Source: an uncultured Bacteroides sp.
Lineage (GTDB): Bacteria > Bacteroidota > Bacteroidia > Bacteroidales > Bacteroidaceae
Assembly (NCBI GenBank): GCA_945833835.1
Contig: CAMAFR010000014.1
Location: 1 to 54,793 of the forward strand
Direction of reading: 5' to 3'
Length of the DNA: 54,793 bases
Shown: piece by piece, positions 7,116 to 14,463 of the stretch
Numbering within the stretch: the stretch's first letter is position 1
Layout of the letters: the number at the start of each line of letters is the position of its first letter
Notes under the pieces: model-generated
Database searches by the model: none
Told to the model about the DNA's origin: nothing
Seen by the model: the letters and a program-made list of their open reading frames with translations, nothing else
Position numbers and translations under genes: made by a program

Positions 7116-8876
7116 TTAATCGTATGTGAATGTCAGGTTGTCGATGGTAAGAGTTGCTCCATAAGACCAAGCCTCATATTCTCCTAAATAATCTGTCGTT
7201 TTAATATTTCCCTCTGAACGGTTAGAAGAAGTTATCATTATCATCAACTTTGTCGCTTTCTGATAGGCTATCGAATAGGTAATAGGTATCGAAAATGCAG
7301 TATAAGAGGTAGCATCACCTAATGTCCTTGTCCCTTTACCTATCTCCGTATTTCCATTTAGAAGGGTAACAGTCACCACTGCCTCCTCTGATGCGTCTTG
7401 TGAGTCACGAACATATTTAAAATAACCGTTTATGGCAATCGGTCGTGATTTAAAAACATCGTCGAAGGACAACTGACCAGCAGAGCGATTGGCTATAGTT
7501 GGAATTGTTTGGTTATAATAGGTAGTTGATGAACTCGTTGAACTAGGAGTTGTTCCATTATTATCCCACGCTACATTCCTTATAATAACAGCATAGCTAT
7601 TATTTTGTGCTGTTAAACCACTATATACCGTTGGCGTTTTTTCCTTATAAGATAGTCCATAACGGGGACAATGTGCAGTAGAAGTAATATTTGTAGCATA
7701 AGTTGAGGGAATAACGAACCATGTATTTAAAGTAGAAGCATTAGTGTTACAAGTTATATTGTTTATACTATTCCATCCTATAGGCTCACTTATTGTAAAT
7801 GAGCACCAAGGAGTGTACGATGTTAGTGCAATTTTATATTTCCCTCCCATCAGCATCTTCGACACACTAATCGTCTGAACCAAATCCTCAAAGTCACCAT
7901 TGGGAACGGGTTCTGCTCCTTCTGTCGTCAGGCTGGGCTGGTTGGTACTGTAGACAGCACCGAAGCGAGCACGGAACTTGTAGGTGCTGTTGGGATTCAG
8001 TCCGCTGAGCTTCGTCCCGGTAAAGGACTGCCAGCTCGCTCCGCCATCAGCAGAAACCTCGTAGGTCATGTTGTTGAGGATTTTATCGGTGCTGAGACCT
8101 GCTGCGTAACTGATGTTGGCAGCCGTCATCGGCGTAAAGTCAATATGATAGCTCCAGGCATTGTAGTCCGGTTGCTCGGGCAGCGTGAAGGCCGGCAGAT
8201 CCGCTGTGCATTGCAGGAGGTAACGTGTAGCGGCGGCAGCTCCCGTGATGCTGTTCGTCAGGTTCTTGGCCTCACCCAGCTGGTTGGTGCCACTCAGCGT
8301 AAGGGTATAGTCATGCCCCATGGGCACATAGTAGTCCGTCTGGTTGCTGACCGTGAGGCTGCTGCCGGCTGTGTTGTCGGTCAGCGTCAACGTATAGCCG
8401 GCCTGAAAGTGCGGCAGCAGGTCGTCCACTTCGGGACGGATCATGGCGCAAGCCAACGGAATGCTGAGATTTCCCAGCGCAGTGGTTGTGAGCGGCTGAA
8501 TGACGAACGGAAACTCTCGATATAAATAAGGAGTCGTCCCCATCTGCGCTGCCCCATAGGTGGCCGTCAGCGTATAGCTGCCGACAGCGAGCATGGGCGA
8601 GGCCAGCAACTCGTCATACGTCAGTTGGGTACTTTCTTGTGTATCCTGGTTGGTCAGCGTGTAGGTGAGAGCCGACGCCTCAGGTGCGGGATAGGTGCCG
8701 GCAACGGCGCGCGTGGCAGGAAGATTGTCCACTTCTACCCGAAGCTCCATCCCGCCCACGGACAGTCGTCCCTGTCCGGCAGACAAATCTCCGTCGGCCA
8801 TATCGGCACAGCCTGCCGCGTGTAGCAGCAGGAGCAGTGCACACAACCAGATGTTGACACTCTTCTTTTTCAGCAT
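7116..8876 (-). CDS. DUF4493 + Fn3-like + PCMD-type lipoprotein (operon gene 8)
   Basis: A 586-residue predicted lipoprotein with Cys23 (HAAGC) and an Arg56-Ala57-Val58 motif 33 residues later. Residues about 60-230 form the DUF4493-type module, here divergent. About 235-320 look like an Fn3-type linker ending in GLNPNSTYKFRARFG. From NGDFEDL (326) to the end is a PCMD-type jelly-roll module closing with LTIDNLTFTYD. Its start codon overlaps the stop of gene 7 (TAATG), so translation is coupled. Base composition changes sharply at the PCMD border: 38 of 60 G+C at 8401-8460 and 20 of 60 at 7561-7620. This suggests the C-terminal module was acquired or swapped. Ligand unknown. Confidence 0.8.
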   Translation of the reverse strand: MLKKKSVNIWLCALLLLLHAAGCADMADGDLSAGQGRLSVGGMELRVEVDNLPATRAVAGTYPAPEASALTYTLTNQDTQESTQLTYDELLASPMLAVGSYTLTATYGAAQMGTTPYLYREFPFVIQPLTTTALGNLSIPLACAMIRPEVDDLLPHFQAGYTLTLTDNTAGSSLTVSNQTDYYVPMGHDYTLTLSGTNQLGEAKNLTNSITGAAAATRYLLQCTADLPAFTLPEQPDYNAWSYHIDFTPMTAANISYAAGLSTDKILNNMTYEVSADGGASWQSFTGTKLSGLNPNSTYKFRARFGAVYSTNQPSLTTEGAEPVPNGDFEDLVQTISVSKMLMGGKYKIALTSYTPWCSFTISEPIGWNSINNITCNTNASTLNTWFVIPSTYATNITSTAHCPRYGLSYKEKTPTVYSGLTAQNNSYAVIIRNVAWDNNGTTPSSTSSSTTYYNQTIPTIANRSAGQLSFDDVFKSRPIAINGYFKYVRDSQDASEEAVVTVTLLNGNTEIGKGTRTLGDATSYTAFSIPITYSIAYQKATKLMIMITSSNRSEGNIKTTDYLGEYEAWSYGATLTIDNLTFTYD

Positions 8877-9649
8877 TATTCTATTGTTTCTTCCTGTAGG
8901 ATAGTCAAGTTATGTGTCTGCCACCGGTCCATGGCAAGGAGGGTGGGCATGACGAAGGCATCACTGAGGCTCTCGGGGAGGGTATAGGTGATGATGTAGT
9001 TCTTTGCCGGCTCGATATTGGTCACGGTGCACATCGTAGTGACCGACTCATTGTCCTGGTTCAAGGCACCGAGGACACACTCCAGATAATCAATGCCATC
9101 GTTGTCAAAATAGACCGACTCCCCATTATTGGCGTTGAGGATGACCGCACTCTTGCCCCCGGTATAGAGGGCTTTTACCTGCAACACCGCCCCCTGGAAG
9201 TACGTGTCGAACCCATCGGGAAGGCGCAGCGTCACGGCAAAATTCACCATCGGGACGGTATAAGCCGGATACGTCACTTTGCCCGCCACGATTTCGAGGC
9301 CCTCTTGCCTAAGGTAGTATTTGGCCTGGTTGCTCTCGCCATTCATATAGGAGGCGTTCTTGATTTCAACGGCGTACGTGCCGGCTGGAAGTTCTATCTT
9401 TCCGGTAGCGGAATTGACCTCTTGGTCGGCCACTACCTTTTCATTATTCTCGTTCGTGAGGCTGATGTACCATGTTTCGGTGGCATCCACCTCTCCCACG
9501 GCTCTGGCGTTGACCGTGGTCTGGGTGACAATGGCCTTCCGGAGGGAAGCCATCTCCAAATAACCTACGGCCCCGGGGGTTGCTTCCTGCTGACAGGCAG
9601 TCAGGATGAAGCAACCAAGTCCGATGATATAGCAGATGATTTGTTTCAT
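8876..9649 (-). CDS. DUF4493-type lipoprotein (operon gene 7)
   Basis: A 257-residue predicted lipoprotein with lipobox FILTAC (Cys19). Arg49-Ala50-Val51 comes 30 residues after the Cys, in VNARAVGEVD, followed by a predicted beta strand (ETWYISLTN). The LPAGTYAVEI turn and the later VNFAVTLRLPDGFDTYF stretch match the order of elements in the other DUF4493 proteins, although the Cys of the usual TCxxxN signature is absent. It has no PCMD module. Its stop codon overlaps the start of gene 8 by one base, a sign of coupled translation of a short and a long subunit. Function unknown. Confidence 0.78.
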   Translation of the reverse strand: MKQIICYIIGLGCFILTACQQEATPGAVGYLEMASLRKAIVTQTTVNARAVGEVDATETWYISLTNENNEKVVADQEVNSATGKIELPAGTYAVEIKNASYMNGESNQAKYYLRQEGLEIVAGKVTYPAYTVPMVNFAVTLRLPDGFDTYFQGAVLQVKALYTGGKSAVILNANNGESVYFDNDGIDYLECVLGALNQDNESVTTMCTVTNIEPAKNYIITYTLPESLSDAFVMPTLLAMDRWQTHNLTILQEETIE

Positions 9650-9671
9650 GTTTTTCCTCCAAAATATGTTT

Positions 9672-11843
9672 TTACTTGTCGTAGACTAATGAAATGTCGT
9701 CCACTCTAAATACACTACCGTATCGAGTTTTATCTGTTGTCTGAGTATCACCATACCAAGTAGTTATAGATCTATCAGTACCAAAAGGTAAATCATCACC
9801 TCTATAAATTGAAGATGCAAAATAAATATATAATTTCACTGGTGATGCTGTTACAAATTCATCCTTATACACAAAAGAGACATTACTCAACACATAAGTA
9901 TCCTTAGCTTCTCCATTCTGCATTGACCCCTCAGCGATAATATTATCAGATGCATCATATAAAGCCAAATATACATACCAATAATCTGTTGTATAAGGTG
10001 TATAATTATAATAAAATGATATACCAGTTGGCCGCGAAGCATAAGTTCTTCCAGGAATAAGAGTATAAGAATCATTGGGAGATGTAGCTGCACCAGATTC
10101 TGATATAGATATATCTCCTAAAAATAATTCCCCAGGAACCTTATTGAAGGTATATGTTTTTCCTGCTATATTTCCTCTACCCGCCGCAGTACTTCTCAAT
10201 TCTGCAGCCCAAGTTCCACTATGAACTGTTTTTGTATATGAAACAGCAGGAAATGAGTTATATTTATAAACTGTAGAAAAAGCCTGCGTTGATGCATCTC
10301 TATAACGAGTTGTATAATCATTATTTGTATTCCAAAAAGATGTGCCACTCCACGGATAATAAACCCTCAATTTATGATCAAAATAATAATATCCACGTTC
10401 TTCCGCCCACCAACTTTCCATATCCCCATTTTCCAAATCAATAACAGGATAGGTCTTCAATTGGACTATATTAGACTGTATCACATCTCTATAGATGCTG
10501 CGTACATAATACGTAGCGTTGGGATTCAAATTGGTCTGCTGACGAACATTGGAGATATTGCTCCAATTGCTTTGATCCGTACTATACTGATAAACCATGC
10601 CATTCTTGAGTTTCGCTTCGCCACCACTGGTGACAGCGACCTCGTTCACTGTAAACTCTTTGGTCCAGATATTGCCCGGATAGACACTTACCGAGAACTG
10701 GGGGCCTTGGGTATGGATGGTGAAGGTCTGCTCGTCGCTCTCGCGGTCGTTGGCGGAGAGCTTCACCTTGATGGTATTGGTCACCGTGGCTCCGGCATTG
10801 CTCCAGAGGGAGGCCGTGAGGTGGGTGAAGTCGAAGGCAGTGGCGGTCCCGCCCAGCTCGGGCAAGGTGACTCCTGCCGTGGCAAAGGCCTGTTTCTGTT
10901 CGTCCGTCATGGTGGAGAGCCGGTACTCGCCATTCAAGGAACAGAGGTTCTCATCGTTGAACGCCACACTGAACTGAATGTCCTGTATCGGTGAAGCCGC
11001 TGTCAGCGGAATCTGTGCCGGTACGGCATCGGCAGTCTCCACATAGTCGATGGAACGGGAGTCACCTCCGTTGAAGTTGCCCACCTTCGGTTTCGGGAGC
11101 CACTCGTTGGGCAAGGTCTGGCTGATGGTGACATCTGTCACCGTGGCCTTGCTGATGGACACCACGGCACCGGAAGCCGGAATGGAGGCCGTCAGGCTCA
11201 GCTGCGTATGGGTGCCGGCTGCGAGGGTGACACCTTCCGGCCACTGCAATTCGCGGCTGACCTCTGTACCGGTTTCCTTCAACGTGCCTACGAAGGTGAG
11301 CTTTACCTCCGAATTGGCCTGGAAGTAGGCACTCCTGGTCTCTCCGTCAGCGATGTCCAACGACCGCGTCGCCACACTGACGCGCAGCTTGTAGTCGGTA
11401 TAGTGCGTCTGGAACTCCTCCGGATTGGCATAGGTCACCGTCAGCAAGGCATTGGCCACCTTGCAGGAGATGGTGACAGGCGTCAGGCTGTTGTCTACCG
11501 TAGCATCGGCAGTGCCCCAGTAATAGGGCTGGTCCCAGTCGAGCACCGGATTCTCACCGGCACTGGCCGTGAGCGTGTAGGTGCCCGAAGCCACCGGCAC
11601 TTCTGCCTTGAACGCCCCCTCGTAGGCCGTGCTTTGCGTGGCCTGGTTGACGATGCGCACCTGGAACTGACTGACCGCCGGCTTCTCCAAATCTGCCGGC
11701 ACGGTGCGCCCTACCTCGCAGGCCACCCCGTCTGATAAGGTCAGCAGAAATCCGGTACGGGTGGCGGAGGGCTCGTCGCTGCTGCATCCGGCCATGAAGA
11801 AGACGGTCAGCATCCCAGTGATATATGTTTTCAATACGTTCAT
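9672..11843 (-). CDS. DUF4493 + Fn3-like + PCMD-type lipoprotein (operon gene 6)
   Basis: The largest member, 723 residues, with lipobox MAGC (Cys20) followed by SSDEPS. Arg46 is followed by Thr-Val rather than Ala, 26 residues after the Cys. The DUF4493 module (about 50-225) shows GTYTLTASAG, DQPYYWG and ISCKVANALLTVTY. A middle region (about 230-400) looks like one or two Ig-type beta domains. An Fn3-like strand (LNPNATYYVRSIY) precedes the PCMD-type module from NGDMESWW (472) to the C-terminal FRVDDISLVYDK. The DNA for the last third is AT-rich (15 of 60 G+C at 9781-9840) against 35 of 60 at 11101-11160. Likely surface adhesin-like; ligand unknown. Confidence 0.8.
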   Translation of the reverse strand: MNVLKTYITGMLTVFFMAGCSSDEPSATRTGFLLTLSDGVACEVGRTVPADLEKPAVSQFQVRIVNQATQSTAYEGAFKAEVPVASGTYTLTASAGENPVLDWDQPYYWGTADATVDNSLTPVTISCKVANALLTVTYANPEEFQTHYTDYKLRVSVATRSLDIADGETRSAYFQANSEVKLTFVGTLKETGTEVSRELQWPEGVTLAAGTHTQLSLTASIPASGAVVSISKATVTDVTISQTLPNEWLPKPKVGNFNGGDSRSIDYVETADAVPAQIPLTAASPIQDIQFSVAFNDENLCSLNGEYRLSTMTDEQKQAFATAGVTLPELGGTATAFDFTHLTASLWSNAGATVTNTIKVKLSANDRESDEQTFTIHTQGPQFSVSVYPGNIWTKEFTVNEVAVTSGGEAKLKNGMVYQYSTDQSNWSNISNVRQQTNLNPNATYYVRSIYRDVIQSNIVQLKTYPVIDLENGDMESWWAEERGYYYFDHKLRVYYPWSGTSFWNTNNDYTTRYRDASTQAFSTVYKYNSFPAVSYTKTVHSGTWAAELRSTAAGRGNIAGKTYTFNKVPGELFLGDISISESGAATSPNDSYTLIPGRTYASRPTGISFYYNYTPYTTDYWYVYLALYDASDNIIAEGSMQNGEAKDTYVLSNVSFVYKDEFVTASPVKLYIYFASSIYRGDDLPFGTDRSITTWYGDTQTTDKTRYGSVFRVDDISLVYDK

Positions 11844-11855
11844 ACGCTCTGTTTA

Positions 11856-13526
11856 TCAGTCATAAATCAGTTCAAAATTGTCCACCCACATCTTGCTGCC
11901 CACGCCGCCGGTGAAGAAGTCGCCATATTTGCTGGACGAGGCCACCACGAGGATGTACTTCGGTCGGCGGTAAGCACGGTAGTTCAGCTCGATGTCCGCA
12001 CGTGTCCAGACCGGAACCGACTCGCCCCGGATGAGTTCGCCGTAGGCGATGATGTGCGTGTCCTCCTTGTCGAAGAGCTGCCGCTCGCTGGGGCGGGTAC
12101 GTATCTCGCGCGGCTGGTCCCAGTCCGTCAGGGCGATATAGATATGGCAGGAGTCGGGACGGCCTTTCAAGTACCCGTAGGCCTCATCGCCGACCTTGTC
12201 GATGGTCATGCACGTGTATTTGTAGTTCACCCGCAGCTTGGAGGGGAACGACTCGAAGGGGCGGCCGAAGTTGAGCACGCCGTTGGTGCCCACCGTCTTG
12301 ACGTAGTCGCCCGTAAAGATGTTACCGGCAGCGAACTTCAGGACAATCCATTTGGATTCGAGCACCGCCGCCATGCCCGACCCGTTACACGTATCGTCGG
12401 AGGTAGGCACAGAGTTACTGTCGCCCACGGTAGTGGCCCCACGGTTACCGGTGTCCCAGAAGGCTGTTCCGCCGGCTGTCCAAGGATTCCAAAGCTTCTC
12501 CACCTGGTGCCAGTTGTCGAACAAGGCGTCCGTCAGCGGCAGGGCGGCAGCGGTCGTGAAGGCCTGTTCGCCCATCACGTTGCCGTCTACCGACATCCGG
12601 CATTCGTAGTCGGCTCCCGGTGTCAGGCCTTTCAGGGTAGCGGCATAAGACGTGCCGGCCACCGCCACCTCAGTTTCGGGCAAGGCGGTCCAGGCGGCCT
12701 CTCCTGCCTTCTTATATTCCACCACCGGCTGCTTGCCGTTCTGCACCTCGCCCGTCAGCCGCGCCTGGGTAGACATGGCGAAGGCAGTCAGGGCAGCCGA
12801 GGTGTTGCCCTCTACCTGGTGATAGACGTTCACTTTCCATTTGTGGCTGGCTTCCTCCCAGCCGTGGGTCACGAGGAACTCGCGCTCTGTCGTAAAGTCA
12901 TAAATCTGTCCGGTAGGGTCGGGATAGACCTTGCCGTGCGGGCCGCCCAGTTTGAACGACTCCACCTTCACGGCATTGAGGGGCTGGTCTGCCGTCACGT
13001 AGACCACGGCCACGCAGTTCACAGGGTCGGCTACCATGCTGGTCTGGCCTTCCAAGCGCACATCGCGGTTGATGACCTGCGTGACAGACACCTTCCACTC
13101 GTAATCCTGATAGGTACGGAGGGTGAAGGTGGCCGGCGTACGGAAATCGATGCGCGTATTGGCATCGGTCAGGGCATCGGCCGACTCGAAACCCACGGTA
13201 GGGAAACGTCCAGCATCCTTGCTGTGCAGGCTGTCGGGACGGATCTTCGCCTCGTTGCTCACCGTCAGCCGCGTGATGCGCAGGTTGCTGAGGTCTACCG
13301 TGTCATCGACATACAGCGTCGCCTTACGGTCATTCTTGCTGATGGTCGCCTTGGTCGTGGCATTGCCATCGGCATCACATTGTCCTTCCACCTCGATGGC
13401 CTCAATCGCCCCCTCCACAATGGGATAAGGGATGTCGTTACGGATGGTGCACGCCGACACCAGCAGGCAGCCCAAGGCTGACAGCAGACCGGGGAAGGAG
13501 AAGATATGTAAAGTTAGCCGTTTCAT
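11856..13526 (-). CDS. PCMD-domain lipoprotein without DUF4493 module (operon gene 5)
   Basis: A 556-residue predicted lipoprotein (LLVSAC lipobox). It lacks the DUF4493 module of its neighbours and has instead an N-terminal region with repeated Ig-like strands (about 30-250). An Fn3-type segment (GLTPGADYECRMSVDG) follows, then a well-conserved PCMD module: FWDTGNRGA, the IFTGDYV strand, DSCHIYIALTDW and SSSKYGDFFTGG, ending MWVDNFELIYD. PCMD is the Pfam putative carbohydrate metabolism domain; sugar binding is only a family-level guess. I chose the ATG just before the signal peptide (MKRLTLHIF). An alternative ATG at 13559 overlaps the stop of gene 4 as ATGA and would add 11 residues. Confidence 0.8.
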   Translation of the reverse strand: MKRLTLHIFSFPGLLSALGCLLVSACTIRNDIPYPIVEGAIEAIEVEGQCDADGNATTKATISKNDRKATLYVDDTVDLSNLRITRLTVSNEAKIRPDSLHSKDAGRFPTVGFESADALTDANTRIDFRTPATFTLRTYQDYEWKVSVTQVINRDVRLEGQTSMVADPVNCVAVVYVTADQPLNAVKVESFKLGGPHGKVYPDPTGQIYDFTTEREFLVTHGWEEASHKWKVNVYHQVEGNTSAALTAFAMSTQARLTGEVQNGKQPVVEYKKAGEAAWTALPETEVAVAGTSYAATLKGLTPGADYECRMSVDGNVMGEQAFTTAAALPLTDALFDNWHQVEKLWNPWTAGGTAFWDTGNRGATTVGDSNSVPTSDDTCNGSGMAAVLESKWIVLKFAAGNIFTGDYVKTVGTNGVLNFGRPFESFPSKLRVNYKYTCMTIDKVGDEAYGYLKGRPDSCHIYIALTDWDQPREIRTRPSERQLFDKEDTHIIAYGELIRGESVPVWTRADIELNYRAYRRPKYILVVASSSKYGDFFTGGVGSKMWVDNFELIYD

Positions 13527-13555
13527 TCGCTTTGGTTTTAGAGAAATAAATGGTA

Positions 13556-14386
13556 TCATAAATAGAAGGTCATCCCGATGTTGATGGAGAACAGGTTAAT
13601 CTTGAAGTTCCCCGATGAGGTACGGCGTTTGCCGGTCTCTATCTGGTTGCTCACCTGGTCCGTCCACTTGAAGTTGTAACCCATTACGCCGACCGACACC
13701 TCCACCGCCGACCAGTCAGTAATGAACGCCGTCAGTCCCGGTGCGAAGCCTATCTGCAGGTTGTGCGATTTCTCGAACGTACCGTCATACTCGGTGCCCG
13801 AACCGGTGGAGTTCTTGCCTGCACTATACCCGTAGGTGAGGCGCACCTCGTTGAACAGACCGAAGATGTTGCCGCTCCCGATGGGCATATAGGTGCGCAA
13901 GAACCCGCCCACCTCGTATTTGTGCTCCAACCAGTAGAGGTTGTCAAGGCTGATGTTGAAGTCCTCGCCCAAATTCACTTCAAAGTTCTTCATGTCGAGG
14001 TACGTGCGGTTATAGGTGAAGCGCACGCCGGCGGCGCAGTTGTTGCTGAAAAAGTAGCCCACGTAGGGACTGACACTGAAGGTATATCCACGGCCTTCAA
14101 CGTCTTTGAGCACGAGGAAGTTGAGGTTGCCTTCGTCGTGCTCGGAATAAGAAACGGTACCGCCCGCCATCCATTGTCCCTTGGGGATGAAGGTGGCTTT
14201 CATGATGTCACGGTTGATGCGCTGCACCCTGCCCGACTTCGGTTTCTCGTAGTAAACGGGTTCGTCATCGGTCACTGTGAGGTCCACCGTTGTCCGGGGT
14301 GCAAGCGGGGTCTGGTTCACCTGTGCCATCAGGGGCCAGGGGGTCAAGGCGAGTCCCGCCAAGAGGTATTTCAGTTTTCTGTTCAT
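13556..14386 (-). CDS. Outer-membrane beta-barrel protein (operon gene 4)
   Basis: A 276-residue protein with a type I signal peptide (MNRKLKYLLAGLALTPWPLMAQ) and no lipobox. After about 60 residues of linker come alternating amphipathic strands with aromatic girdle residues (YTFSVSPYVGYFF, VRFTYNRTYLDM, FGLFNEVRLTYGYSAG), ending in Phe-Tyr-Leu, as expected for an 8- to 10-strand barrel. It is the only non-lipoprotein of the operon, so it may anchor, export or assemble the lipoproteins. That is inference. The frame is open 27 codons upstream, but those codons run through a GC-rich hairpin and encode no signal sequence, so I chose the inner ATG. Confidence 0.8.
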   Translation of the reverse strand: MNRKLKYLLAGLALTPWPLMAQVNQTPLAPRTTVDLTVTDDEPVYYEKPKSGRVQRINRDIMKATFIPKGQWMAGGTVSYSEHDEGNLNFLVLKDVEGRGYTFSVSPYVGYFFSNNCAAGVRFTYNRTYLDMKNFEVNLGEDFNISLDNLYWLEHKYEVGGFLRTYMPIGSGNIFGLFNEVRLTYGYSAGKNSTGSGTEYDGTFEKSHNLQIGFAPGLTAFITDWSAVEVSVGVMGYNFKWTDQVSNQIETGKRRTSSGNFKINLFSINIGMTFYL

Positions 14387-14404
14387 TCTATCGTTATTGG
14401 GAGA

Positions 14405-14453
14405 GGGGCTGCCTCCCTGCCGGCCGTTACCAGCCGGCAGGGAGGCACTCCCC
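14405..14453 (-). promoter_or_regulatory. Strong intercistronic hairpin between operon genes 3 and 4
   Basis: GCCTCCCTGCCGGC (14411-14424) pairs perfectly with 14433-14446 across an 8-base loop, and flanking GGGG and CCCC can extend the stem. It lies in the 77-base gap, the largest gap within the operon. There is no U-tract on the minus strand, so it is unlikely to terminate; an mRNA-processing or stabilising role fits better. Confidence 0.7.
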
Positions 14454-14463
14454 GGGTTATCGT

